Source: CAVRCA01 sp965218045
Lineage (GTDB): Bacteria; Pseudomonadota; Alphaproteobacteria; Acetobacterales; Acetobacteraceae
Assembly (NCBI GenBank): GCA_965218045.1
Contig: CBDCJX010000007.1
Location: 62,001-126,000, forward strand
DNA length: 64,000 nt
Reading direction: 5' to 3'
Part shown: positions 40,797 through 49,153 of the stretch, piece after piece
How the letters are laid out: the number at the start of each line of letters is the position of its first letter
How positions within the stretch are numbered: position 1 is the stretch's first letter
Made by a program: the position numbers and the translations under genes
Notes under the pieces: model-generated
Databases searched by the model: none
Told to the model about the DNA's origin: nothing
The model's input: only the letters and a program-made list of their open reading frames with translations

Positions 40797-42440
40797 ATGC
40801 TGGGATTGATGCAGCAGCGGCCGTTGCTGCTCTCAAGCCTGATCGAGTATGCCGCACGCTATCATGGCACCACCGAGATCGTCTCGCGGTTGCCCGACGG
40901 CGCGATCCATCGCAGCGACTATGCGCGCGTTGCGTCCCGAGCGCGACGCCTCGCTCAGGCGTTGCGTCGGCTGGGTGTCGCGTACGGGCAACCGGTCGCC
41001 ACCTTGGCGTGGAACGGGTTTCGTCATCTGGAACTGTATTTCGGCGTGACCGGCGCCGGCTCGGTGTTGCACACGGTCAATCCCCGGCTGTTTCCGGAAC
41101 AGATCCATTACATCATCGAACACGCCGGCGACGAGTACGTGTTCTTCGACCTGAGCTTCACCGCGTTACTCGAAGAACTGGCGCCAAAGCTGGACAAGGT
41201 GCGCGGCTTCATCGCCTTATGCGATCGAAGCGAGATGCCGCAAGCGAAACTGCCCAACCTGCTGTGCTACGAGGATCTGCTCGCGGCCGAACCGGGTGAG
41301 TACGTTTGGCCAGAGTTCGACGAGAACACCGCCTCCACGCTCTGCTACACCTCGGGCACGACCGGCAATCCGAAAGGCGTGCTGTACAGTCACCGCTCGC
41401 AGATGCTGCACAGCTTCGTCGCGATGGCGGCCGACGTGATGGCGGTCTCGGCGCGCGACAGCATCATGCTGATCGTGCCGCTGTTCCACGCCAACGCCTG
41501 GGGCCTGCCGTTCGCTGCCGCCGGCACCGGCGCCAAGCTGGTGTTGCCGGGCATGCAGCTCGACCCGCAGAACATCTACACCCTGATGCGCGACGAGGGT
41601 TGCACCCTGGCAGGTGCGATCCCCACCATCTGGCTCAACCTGTTCACCTGGATCGAGCAGAACCGGGGAAAACTCGATCTCTCCGAGATACGCCTCACCC
41701 GTGTGCTCAGCGGCGGCACCGCCGTCCCGCGCTCCTCGATCGAGAAGTTCGAGAAGCTGTTCGGCGCCTTTCTGCTGCAAGCGTGGGGCATGACCGAGAC
41801 GAGCCCGATCGCCACCGTCGGCAGCTTGCTCCCCAAGCACGCCGGTCTCGACCTCGACCGGCGCTTTGATGTGCAAGCGTTGCAAGGCCGGTCGGTGATC
41901 GGCTGCGAGGTGCGGCTGGTGGACGATGCGGGGCAGGAGCTGCCGCGCGACGGCGCAACGGTGGGCGAGCTGCAAGTACGCGGCCCCTGGGTGATCTCCG
42001 GCTATTTCCGGGGCGAGGGCGGGCAGGTGGTCGACGCGGATGGCTGGTTCCGCACCGGCGATGTCGCCGTGGTCACGCCGGACGGGTTCGTGCAGATCAC
42101 CGATCGCGCGAAAGACGTGGTGAAGTCGGGCGGCGAGTGGATCGGCTCGATCGAGATCGAGAACCTCGCGGTGGCGCACCCGGCGGTTCACGAGGCGGCG
42201 GTGATCGCGGCGCGTCATCCCACCTGGCAGGAACGGCCACTGCTGCTCGTGCATGTCAAGCCGGGGGCGAGCGTGACCAAGCAGGAGATGCTCGACTTCC
42301 TGGCGGGCAAGATCGTCAAATGGTGGATGCCGGACGACGTCATTTTCGTCGATGAGCTGCCCCACACCGCCACCGGCAAGCTGCTGAAGACCAAGTTGCG
42401 CCACGAATACGGGGACTGGCTGGAGCGGCGGGTGGGCTGA
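40797..42440 (+). CDS. long-chain acyl-CoA synthetase (AMP-binding)
   Basis: A 547-residue acyl-CoA ligase. Canonical motif CYTSGTTGNPKGV, the substrate loop WGMTETSPIATVG, GWFRTGDVAVV, the hinge DRAKDVVKSGGEWI and the final catalytic Lys in TATGKLLKTKLR are all intact, in contrast to the relaxed motif of the synthetase at 33246. The family includes medium/long-chain and fatty-acid-like substrates. Shine-Dalgarno GGAGGAAGG precedes ATG 40797. Confidence 0.92.
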   Translation: MLGLMQQRPLLLSSLIEYAARYHGTTEIVSRLPDGAIHRSDYARVASRARRLAQALRRLGVAYGQPVATLAWNGFRHLELYFGVTGAGSVLHTVNPRLFPEQIHYIIEHAGDEYVFFDLSFTALLEELAPKLDKVRGFIALCDRSEMPQAKLPNLLCYEDLLAAEPGEYVWPEFDENTASTLCYTSGTTGNPKGVLYSHRSQMLHSFVAMAADVMAVSARDSIMLIVPLFHANAWGLPFAAAGTGAKLVLPGMQLDPQNIYTLMRDEGCTLAGAIPTIWLNLFTWIEQNRGKLDLSEIRLTRVLSGGTAVPRSSIEKFEKLFGAFLLQAWGMTETSPIATVGSLLPKHAGLDLDRRFDVQALQGRSVIGCEVRLVDDAGQELPRDGATVGELQVRGPWVISGYFRGEGGQVVDADGWFRTGDVAVVTPDGFVQITDRAKDVVKSGGEWIGSIEIENLAVAHPAVHEAAVIAARHPTWQERPLLLVHVKPGASVTKQEMLDFLAGKIVKWWMPDDVIFVDELPHTATGKLLKTKLRHEYGDWLERRVG

Positions 42441-42465
42441 CCGTCGCTCCAGCGTCTCCGCTAGG

Positions 42466-43050
42466 TCAGGAGGCGGTTGCCGGCTGACGGAATACAGGCA
42501 CGTCGTGATGGCGGTCCTGCAGCGCCTCGGCACCCTCGGTCGGCACGGTCTCGGCGAAGTTCAGCGCGGCGTCGATGTCGCCTTCCCACACCTCGCGCGG
42601 CAGCTCGTAGAGCAGCTCGATGCCGTAGCCGTTCGGATCGTGGATGTAGAGGCTGTGCGTCATGCCGTGCTCGACGCGCCGGTTGAACTTGACGCCCCGG
42701 TCTTGCAGGTATTGCAGCTGCTTCAGCCAGGCGTCGCGGTTCGGCAAGGTGACGGCGATGTGGTTGATCGCGCAGGGGGCGCCGAACATGCTCCACTCTG
42801 CCGGCGGGGCGGGCAGGGCGGTGTTCTCGACCAGCGCCACGTCGTGATGGTTCATGCTGCCGTTGTGATCGCCGCTGTAGAATCGCATTTTTGGCGGGTT
42901 CGGCCGTTGCGGCGTCTGCTTCAGCTCGCCGACCTGCTTGAAGCCGAGGATCTCGGTCCAGAACCGATGGCTCTCCTCGATGTCGCGGACGTTGAGGACC
43001 AGGTGGTTGATCCCTGACGGGGTGACCGCCTCGTTGTTCGTGCTTTCCAT
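42466..43050 (-). CDS. VOC family (glyoxalase/extradiol dioxygenase-like) protein
   Basis: A 194-residue two-module vicinal-oxygen-chelate protein. The first module begins GINHLVLNVRDIEESHRFW, with HHDVALVEN at its end; the second contains INHIAVTLPNRDAWLKQL and the Glu-bearing YGIELLYELPREVW. The His/His/Glu pattern fits a metal site. It could be an extradiol-type dioxygenase, lyase or glyoxalase; context favours ring or side-chain catabolism. ATG 43050 follows TAGGAG. It converges on the acyl-CoA synthetase gene. Confidence 0.85.
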   Translation of the reverse strand: MESTNNEAVTPSGINHLVLNVRDIEESHRFWTEILGFKQVGELKQTPQRPNPPKMRFYSGDHNGSMNHHDVALVENTALPAPPAEWSMFGAPCAINHIAVTLPNRDAWLKQLQYLQDRGVKFNRRVEHGMTHSLYIHDPNGYGIELLYELPREVWEGDIDAALNFAETVPTEGAEALQDRHHDVPVFRQPATAS

Positions 43051-43141
43051 GGAAGCTCCTATTATTGAAACGTGAGACATTGTGCTTGCGCTCCACCAAC
43101 GATAGCGGGGCGCGGCCGGTTCAGGCAATTCCAGCGCGCGG

Positions 43142-43492
43142 CTATTCAGCGGGCACGAAGATCGAGTGACGCATCCGCTCGTCGACGGCTTTCGAGAGGT
43201 GTCCCTTGCCCGTCGTGTCCTCGACCAGGATCACCTCGCCGGCGCCGATCACCCGGCTTTCCCCGTCGCTGGCGGTGATCCGTACGCCGGCGTCGAGATT
43301 GATGATGTATTGCCGCCGGGGTGCGGGGTGCCAGTCGAGATCGTACCCCGCTTGCGTCTCGCGGAAGATGATGCCGTTCGCCGGCAGGCGTTTGGACATC
43401 TTGCCGCCCGGGCCCTGCTCGGCCCATTCGATCTCGATGTCGCGGAAGTGCGACTCGCCTTGGGCGTCGGCGTAGAGATTGTGGATGCGCAT
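43142..43492 (-). CDS. cupin-like protein
   Basis: A 116-residue single-domain beta-barrel with cupin-like motifs: DLDWHPAPRRQYIINLDAGV and then SRVIGAGEVILVEDTTGKGH. The second metal His is present, but the first motif has only one His, so metal binding is uncertain. The function is unknown. ATG 43492 follows GGGAGGGGAACG. The upstream element at 43514-43528 is shared with the DABB-like gene at 37893, suggesting co-regulation. Confidence 0.8.
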   Translation of the reverse strand: MRIHNLYADAQGESHFRDIEIEWAEQGPGGKMSKRLPANGIIFRETQAGYDLDWHPAPRRQYIINLDAGVRITASDGESRVIGAGEVILVEDTTGKGHLSKAVDERMRHSIFVPAE

Positions 43493-43513
43493 CGTCCGTT
43501 CCCCTCCCTGGTC

Positions 43514-43528
43514 TTGCGCCGATGCTAG
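43514..43528 (-). promoter_or_regulatory. shared upstream element, copy B
   Basis: Plus-strand TTGCGCCGATGCTAG (minus strand CTAGCATCGGCGCAA), 22-36 nt before the cupin start. It matches the element at 37911-37925 at 13 of 15 bases. It may contain a -10 such as TAGCAT on the minus strand. Confidence 0.45.
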
Positions 43529-43626
43529 GCCCGCATTGGGGCGGACGCTACCTGGACACGCTCGGATGGCTTGACGCCTGGGGCGCGCATACGGACCCTG
43601 CCGGACGGAGCAGCAGGGGTCACGGC

Positions 43627-44598
43627 ATGAGCGCCGACGGGGCGGAGGCAACAAGCGCGGCCGGTCGGCTCGGCGGCGGCAAATCTCCGGTGCTCGAGGC
43701 GCCAACTGCGTTGCCGACGGCGGGGCTGGTGCAGCTCGCACTCTCGGTGGTGCTGCTGGGCAGCGCCTGGCCGCTCGCCAAGTTCGCGGTGATCCACGGC
43801 ACCTCGCCGCTCTGGTTCGCCACCGGGCGCGCTGGTCTTTCGGCGGTCGGCGCCTGGGTTCTGCTCGCAGCACTCGGTCGGGTGCGACTCCCGGGGCGCG
43901 CCGACCTGCCGTCGGTCATAGCGGTCGGGGCGTTCCAGCTCGCGCTGTTCTTCTTCTTCACCCATCTCGCGGTCGCCTGGGTGCCGGCTGGACGCACCGC
44001 CGTTCTGGCCAACACGACGACATTGTTCGTTGTGCCGCTCTCCTTGCTGGTGCTGCACGAAACCATTCCGGCGCGGCGCTGGGTGGCGGCCGCACTCGGC
44101 GTGGCCGGGGTGGCGGTGCTGACCGGGCCGTGGGCGATCGACTGGTCGCGGCGGACCGTGCTGGTCGGCCACGCCTTCCTGCTGGCGGCGGCGTTCTCCT
44201 GGGCGGTGGCGATCATCGTCGTCCGCCGGTTCCCGCCGCGTCTGTCGATGTTCGCGCTGCTGCCTTGGTGTTTCAGCCTCGCGACCCTGCTGCTGTTGCC
44301 GGTGGTCGCCTGGCGGTCGCCCGATGGCGGGTTCGGGCCGAACCACACCGCTTGGGCGGCGCTGCTCGCGGTCGGGCTGATCGCCGGGCCCATTGGTACC
44401 TGGTGCGTGATGCAGGCGACGGCAGCGCTGCCGACCGTGGTCTCCTCGGTCGGGTTCCTGGCGACGCCGGCGACCGGCCTCGTGCTGTCCAGCTTGTTGC
44501 TCGGTGAGCCGATCACCCTCGACCTGATGGTGGGCACCACCTTGATCCTGGCCGGCGTTGGCGCCGCCGCCTGGCCGGCGCGTCGGAGCCGGCGATGA
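43627..44598 (+). CDS. EamA/DMT family transporter
   Basis: Inner-membrane drug/metabolite transporter of 323 residues with about ten membrane segments in two EamA repeats (roughly residues 35-170 and 185-318). A soluble, Ala/Gly-rich N-terminus of about 30 residues precedes the first segment. Repeat landmarks: GSAWPLAKFAVIHGTSPLWF and GFLATPATGLVLSSLLLGEP. The substrate is unknown; many export amino acids or metabolites. It overlaps the esterase gene by 4 bp. Confidence 0.9.
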   Translation: MSADGAEATSAAGRLGGGKSPVLEAPTALPTAGLVQLALSVVLLGSAWPLAKFAVIHGTSPLWFATGRAGLSAVGAWVLLAALGRVRLPGRADLPSVIAVGAFQLALFFFFTHLAVAWVPAGRTAVLANTTTLFVVPLSLLVLHETIPARRWVAAALGVAGVAVLTGPWAIDWSRRTVLVGHAFLLAAAFSWAVAIIVVRRFPPRLSMFALLPWCFSLATLLLLPVVAWRSPDGGFGPNHTAWAALLAVGLIAGPIGTWCVMQATAALPTVVSSVGFLATPATGLVLSSLLLGEPITLDLMVGTTLILAGVGAAAWPARRSRR

Positions 44599-45359
44599 TC
44601 CTGCACGTCGTCGAGGCGGGCGCCGGCTCGCCGGTCGCGCTGCTGCACGGCCTGTTCGGGGCGGCGCGCAATTTCGGCGCGTTGCAGCGCCGGCTGGCCG
44701 GAAGCGGCCGGATTATCGCCCTCGATCTGCGCGACCACGGCGCCAGCCCGCACGACACTGATCTGAGCTACCAAGCGATGGCGCGAGACGTATTGGACAC
44801 GCTCGCTGGCCTGGAGGCGTTGCCCGCCGCACTGCTCGGCCACTCGATGGGCGGCAAGGTGGCGATGCGCGCCGCCCTCGACGCACCCGCGTTGGTGACC
44901 CGTCTCGTCGTCGCCGATATCGCCCCGGTGAGTTACCCGCCGGCGTTTCGCGAGCTCGCGCGGGCGATGCTGGCGCTGGAACTGCCCCCCGGCTCGACGC
45001 GCGAGTCGGCTGATGCAGCACTGGCGGGGGCGGTTCCCGACCCCGGGCTGCGTGCGTTCCTGCTGCAGAACCTGCTTCTCGGCGAGACGCCGGGCTGGCG
45101 CATCGGCTTGTCCGAGATCGCCGCGGCGCTGCCGGGCATCGAGGGCTGGGAGGCACCGGCGAGGGCGAGCTACGCCGGGCCCACGCTGTTCGTCGCCGGG
45201 GCGCGATCCGACTACATCACGGCCGAGCGCCGCCCGACGATCCGGGCGCTGTTCCCCGCCGCGCGCTTTGTCACCCTGAAGGACGCGGGCCACTGGCTGC
45301 ACGCCGACAACCCCGACGGCTTCGCGTCGATCGTCGAGCCGTTCTTGTCGCGATCGTAG
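44595..45359 (+). CDS. alpha/beta hydrolase (YbfF-like esterase)
   Basis: A 254-residue serine hydrolase. Oxyanion-hole HGLFGAARNF, nucleophile elbow LLGHSMGGKVAM (Ser about 96), and the catalytic His in DAGHWLHADNP near the C-terminus. The acidic residue lies in the ARSDYI region. Similar to YbfF and mitochondrial ABHD11-type thioesterases/esterases. The ATGA overlap with the transporter gene indicates translational coupling. Confidence 0.9.
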   Translation: MILHVVEAGAGSPVALLHGLFGAARNFGALQRRLAGSGRIIALDLRDHGASPHDTDLSYQAMARDVLDTLAGLEALPAALLGHSMGGKVAMRAALDAPALVTRLVVADIAPVSYPPAFRELARAMLALELPPGSTRESADAALAGAVPDPGLRAFLLQNLLLGETPGWRIGLSEIAAALPGIEGWEAPARASYAGPTLFVAGARSDYITAERRPTIRALFPAARFVTLKDAGHWLHADNPDGFASIVEPFLSRS

Positions 45360-45441
45360 GATTGCCGGCGCGAGCGGCACGCGACCTGTTCGCATGACGT
45401 CTCTAAAACGGAACAATCAGGTTGCGCGTCGGCGCGACGCG

Positions 45442-45790
45442 TTAACACCGGCTCAAAAAATCTTCCCATTCGGTGCGCGCGGCCCCGGCCGGCTTGCCGG
45501 CCCGGCGGGCGGCGTCCCGGCGGCGGAAGTTCGGTCGGGCGCTTCGGCGCCAGCGGGCGCGTCGCCGGCGCGCGCTACCGCGTCGGCGGTCGAGGCCGCA
45601 GCGCGGGCACGCGGGTGAGCAAGGCAGGGTGGTCAAGTGTCACGCCCAACAACAGCGCCGTCATCTCCGGGTCGGCCAGCAGATGACGCAACTGCCCACC
45701 AGAGCAGGTCGCCTCCGGCGTCTCGCCCGGCGATGTAGACGTCGACCCTCCGAGAGGCGTATTGCTTACTCAAGCTTGAAGGCTGCAGTT
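45442..45790 (-). pseudogene. probable decayed relative of the unknown protein at 28815-29474
   Basis: In the 513-bp stretch 45360-45872 no intact gene is visible. On the minus strand one frame reads QLRHLLADPEMTALLLG, similar in layout to the helical C-terminal part of the 28.8-kb protein (VEDAEMQALLAASPQ), then a Pro/Arg-rich stretch interrupted by a stop. The 3' flank also aligns: GGCGCGACGCGT with GGCTCAAAAAA here, versus GGGCGACGCGT with GGCTCGAAAAA at 28806-28827. The N-terminal half is not recognisable. Boundaries are approximate and the assignment is tentative. Confidence 0.35.
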
Positions 45791-45872
45791 TCTCGTTATG
45801 AGGCGGGCCGGCTTGCGGCGCGACGAGAGGTGGCCTGCTGTTCCCGAACGAGCGGTTCGAGGGAGGTAACGC

Positions 45873-46736
45873 ATGGTCGTTCGCAACCCGGTGGAATGGA
45901 CAATCGATCAATTCAGGTCTACGGGGTCGTCCATAACGGCGACGACGCGGGACCTGCGGCACTCCCAGGAAGACCTCCCGATCGAGGTTATGCCGGTTCG
46001 GCGGATCGATTTCGCTGATCTCAAGGATGCCATCGCGGCGGGCTTCGATGATTTCCGAGCCAACCGAACCGATGTCCTCGTCCTTTGCGTGCTTTATCCG
46101 CTCCTCGGCCTCGTCCTAGGGCGGATGGCCTCCGGCTATGGCTTGGTGCCTTTGCTGTTTCCTCTCGCATCTGGCTTCGCGCTCGTCGGTCCACTCGCGG
46201 GGTTGGGGCTTTACGAAATGAGCCGGCGGCGGGAGCAGGGCTCTGACGTGGGCTGGGCCGATACGTTTGCCGTGCTGCGCTCGCCCTCTCTGGGAGCAAT
46301 CCTGCTGCTCGGGGTGATCCTGGTCGCGCTCTTCCTGCTCTGGCTGGGTGTCGCTCAGGGGATTTACACGGTTACGCTCGGGCCCGAGCCGCCTGCTTCC
46401 ATCGGTTCGTTCGTGCGCGATGTATTTACCACGCGCCCGGGTTGGATGCTCATCATCGCGGGTGTCGGCGCAGGGTTCTTCTTTGCCTTGGTGGTGTTGG
46501 CGATCAGCGTGGTGTCATTTCCGCTGCTGTTGGATAGAAAGGTAGGCCTAGACACTGCGGTGCGGACGTCGATTAGAGCGGTGGTGTTGAACCCCCGACA
46601 GATGGCCATATGGGGATTTTTGGTGGCCGCCGGCTTGGTTCTCGGATCGATCCCTCTGTTCTTCGGCCTTGTCCTGGTGCTTCCTGTGCTTGGGCACGCT
46701 ACCTGGCATCTCTATCGAAAGCTGGTACCCCGCTAA
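45873..46736 (+). CDS. DUF2189 family integral membrane protein
   Basis: A 287-residue polytopic protein. A soluble N-terminus of about 65 residues ending VRRIDFADLKDAIAAGFDDF is followed by about six membrane segments. The family signatures GLGLYEMSRRREQG and VSFPLLLDRKVGLDTAV are present. The function of DUF2189 is unknown. GAGGGAGG lies before ATG 45873. It stands alone between two damaged loci. Confidence 0.9.
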   Translation: MVVRNPVEWTIDQFRSTGSSITATTRDLRHSQEDLPIEVMPVRRIDFADLKDAIAAGFDDFRANRTDVLVLCVLYPLLGLVLGRMASGYGLVPLLFPLASGFALVGPLAGLGLYEMSRRREQGSDVGWADTFAVLRSPSLGAILLLGVILVALFLLWLGVAQGIYTVTLGPEPPASIGSFVRDVFTTRPGWMLIIAGVGAGFFFALVVLAISVVSFPLLLDRKVGLDTAVRTSIRAVVLNPRQMAIWGFLVAAGLVLGSIPLFFGLVLVLPVLGHATWHLYRKLVPR

Positions 46737-46811
46737 GCGAGAGCACGATTTTCGTTGCGTTCGCCGCTGGTCGCCGCCGTAGCAGAGTAATGCTGGCAGT
46801 CACGCTCCGCC

Positions 46812-47067
46812 GTGACCGGTCTGCTCGCCCGGCAGGCGGCGATCGAGGCCGCGCTTCCTCAACTGAAGGCCCATCCGCACTTCCGGCTGAATGCGTGGGT
46901 GCCGCACGCAACGCTGTCGGGCGTGCTCGACGATCCCGCAAGGGGGCTCGCCGCGTTGCTCCCAAGCTGGCGACCGATCGAGGGTTCGCTGGTGCAAGTT
47001 GATCTCGTGCGGTTCCGCCCGCCTGGTCGAAATAGTGCACAGCCACGCCCTGCGCCGCTCGGCTTAG
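46812..47067 (+). pseudogene. 2'-5' RNA ligase (LigT-like) remnant, N-truncated and frameshifted
   Basis: From GTG 46812 the frame gives FRLNAWVPHATLSGVLDD and SLVQVDLVRFRPP, the C-terminal half of a 2'-5' RNA ligase with the second HxT motif (PHATL). At about 47022-47032 the reading frame must shift by +1 to continue LVEIVHSHALRRSA and stop at TAG 47065. The N-terminal half with the first HxT motif is missing; a stop codon lies just upstream of 46812. It overlaps the tail of the convergent alkA gene by 4 bp. Confidence 0.65.
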
Positions 47068-47702
47068 GCGCGGCTCGATGGCTCCGCAGCCTTCTTCGCA
47101 AGGTCCGAAGCGCGCCAGAGGTACCACGCGGCGGTGCTGCGCCAGGGCGCCCAGGGCAGGCCGAGATCGGCCAGCACGCGGGGTTTCGGCTGCGCCTGCA
47201 TCCCGTGCAACACGCGATACCCCTCGCGCACGCCGAAATCGTCGACCGGGAGGATGTCGGGCCGGCCCAAGGTCCACATCAGCATCATCTCGACCGTCCA
47301 GCGCCCGACCCCGCGTATCGAGACCAGCCGCTCGATCAACGACGCGTCGGACAGTCGGGCGGCGGCCCGGCGGGTCGGCACCGTGCCGTCGATCGCGCGC
47401 GCGCAGATGTCGCGGATCGAGGCGATCTTGCCGAGCGAGAAGCCGCAGCCGCGCAGCACGCTTTCCTCGGTGGCGAGCACCATCTCGGGCGTCGGGAACG
47501 GTAGGCCGGGATACAGCGCCTCGAAACGGCCAAGAATCGCCCGTGCCGCGTTGCCGTGCAGTTGCTGATGGGCAATCGCGCGAACCAGGGCCTCGTACGG
47601 CGAACGATCACGCTCAACCACGAGGCGCGGCCGGCCGACCACCGCGATCAGCCCGGCGAAAGCAGGGTCTTGCGCCAGGTGACGCATGGCGACGAGCGAC
47701 AT
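47064..47702 (-). CDS. alkA: DNA-3-methyladenine glycosylase II family protein
   Basis: Base-excision repair glycosylase of 212 residues with the HhH-GPD fold. The helix-hairpin-helix is LVSIRGVGRWTVEMML and the catalytic Asp lies in PDILPVDDFGVREG. The N-terminal segment YEALVRAIAHQQLHGNAA is typical. It lacks the extra N-terminal domain of E. coli AlkA (282 residues), as do many homologues. ATG 47702 (AGAGG upstream) is preferred over the TTG at 47708. Confidence 0.92.
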   Translation of the reverse strand: MSLVAMRHLAQDPAFAGLIAVVGRPRLVVERDRSPYEALVRAIAHQQLHGNAARAILGRFEALYPGLPFPTPEMVLATEESVLRGCGFSLGKIASIRDICARAIDGTVPTRRAAARLSDASLIERLVSIRGVGRWTVEMMLMWTLGRPDILPVDDFGVREGYRVLHGMQAQPKPRVLADLGLPWAPWRSTAAWYLWRASDLAKKAAEPSSRA

Positions 47703-47801
47703 GGCCAACCTCTATCACGCGTGAGTGACACGCGAGCAACCGTGCTACAAGACGGCAGCGAGCGACAACACCGCAGGAGCGCCTCCCGCGAGGCAGACCG
47801 T

Positions 47802-48020
47802 ATGCGCCAGACGCGCCCTTGGTTCGACGAGCGTGACGAGAACGAGCGGGCGGCCGACCGCCAGACGGCGAGCCTCGGCGGGCTCGCTGTCGCGCTGCTC
47901 CTCGTCGTGGTCGGCCTGTTCCTGGTTCGCACCCTCCACGCCACCGCCGTGCTGGAGGATTGCTTGCTCGGCGGCCGAACCAACTGCCCCCTTTTGGTGC
48001 CGTCGCCGCCGATCAGGTGA
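47802..48020 (+). CDS. small single-span membrane protein
   Basis: A 72-residue unrecognised protein: charged N-terminus (RPWFDERDENERAADRQ), one membrane segment (LGGLAVALLLVVVGLFLVRTL, about residues 25-45) and a short tail with two Cys (EDCLLGGRTNCP) expected on the outer face. GAGG lies about 10 nt before ATG 47802. It ends 8 bp into the convergent peptidase gene. Confidence 0.6.
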   Translation: MRQTRPWFDERDENERAADRQTASLGGLAVALLLVVVGLFLVRTLHATAVLEDCLLGGRTNCPLLVPSPPIR

Positions 48021-49143
48021 GTGTCACCAACAGGCCGGCGATCAGCCGACCGCGCTGCGCCAGGCTGTCGATCACAATGTGCTCGTCGAGCGTATGCGCG
48101 CCCGCGCCCTGCACACCAAGCCCATCCAGGGTGGGGATACCCATCGCGCCGGTGAAGTTGCCGTCCGACCCACCCCCCGAGCTTTGGTGCGGGATGTCGA
48201 AACCGATCGAGCGTGCCAGCGCGCTGGCCTTCTCGTACAACGCCATCGTGGCCGCATCGGGCTCCCACACCGGGCGCGTCACCCCGCGCGTCACCCGGAA
48301 CTGAACGTCGTTGGAGGACGCTCCGAGCGCCAGCATGCGAGCCACGCCTTGATCGAGGTCATCCTGCCGCTTCGCCATGCTGAGCGCCTCGCCGGTGCAG
48401 GTGGTCGAGACGCAGTTCACCCACTGGCCGCCGTGCACCACGCCGACGCTGAACGTGCAATCCTCCGTCGTCATGTCCTCGATCTCGATGATCTTGCGCG
48501 CCATCTCGCGGATCGCAGAGCGGCCCTCGGCGAGGCGGGCGCCGGCGTGGCTCGGGCGGCCGGTCGCCTCCAGGTTGAAGCGGGCGATCGCATAGCGGCC
48601 GGTGACCACGCCGCCATTCGGCCGCGCCGGCTCGGGAACCAGCACATAGCGGTGGCGTGACGCCTCGGCCTCGATCAGGTCGCGCGTGCTCGGGCTGCCG
48701 ACCTCCTCGTCGCTGGTGAAGAGGACGGTGACCGGCAATGCGGTCGCCTGCCCGATCCGTCGCAGCACCCGGATGGCGTCGAGTGCCAGATAGTTGCCGC
48801 CCTTCATGTCGCAGATGCCCGGACCCCAGCAGCGTCCGTCCTCGCGCCGCCACGGCAGGCTCTGCAACGTCCCGACCGGATGCACCGTGTCGAAATGGCC
48901 CATCAGCAGGATGCCGGGCTCGGCCGAGTTCGGGTGTGGGAAGCTGGCGCGCACGCAGTCGCCAAAACCCATGCGGCCGGCGATCCGCTCGACCCGCGCC
49001 CCGGCGATGGCGAGATCGCGCGAGACAAGGTCCATCACCCGGTTAACGGATGCTGCCTCCCAGGTCGGGCTCTCGCACTCTACCCAGGGACGCAGCCCCT
49101 CCAGCATCGCATCAGCATCGAACGGCAGCGCATTGAGATCCAC
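48013..49143 (-). CDS. M20 family metallopeptidase (glutamate carboxypeptidase type)
   Basis: A 376-residue di-zinc peptidase. Metal-site motifs in order: MGHFDTVHP (His and Asp), GPGICDMKGG (bridging Asp), TSDEEVGS (catalytic Glu and metal Glu), a later Glu/Asp in VPEPARPNG, and the C-terminal His in GAGAHTLDEHI. A dimerisation domain lies between (TGRPSHAGARLAEG). It probably cleaves acyl-glutamate or similar amides. It is 10 bp after the nucleoside hydrolase gene. Confidence 0.92.
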   Translation of the reverse strand: MDLNALPFDADAMLEGLRPWVECESPTWEAASVNRVMDLVSRDLAIAGARVERIAGRMGFGDCVRASFPHPNSAEPGILLMGHFDTVHPVGTLQSLPWRREDGRCWGPGICDMKGGNYLALDAIRVLRRIGQATALPVTVLFTSDEEVGSPSTRDLIEAEASRHRYVLVPEPARPNGGVVTGRYAIARFNLEATGRPSHAGARLAEGRSAIREMARKIIEIEDMTTEDCTFSVGVVHGGQWVNCVSTTCTGEALSMAKRQDDLDQGVARMLALGASSNDVQFRVTRGVTRPVWEPDAATMALYEKASALARSIGFDIPHQSSGGGSDGNFTGAMGIPTLDGLGVQGAGAHTLDEHIVIDSLAQRGRLIAGLLVTLT

Positions 49144-49153
49144 GGTGAAACTC

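Noticed and set aside
42461..43099. Alternative minus-strand frame overlapping the VOC gene
   Set aside because: Its residues are Arg-rich and lack the His/Glu pattern. The frame starting at 43050 has both VOC modules and a good Shine-Dalgarno.
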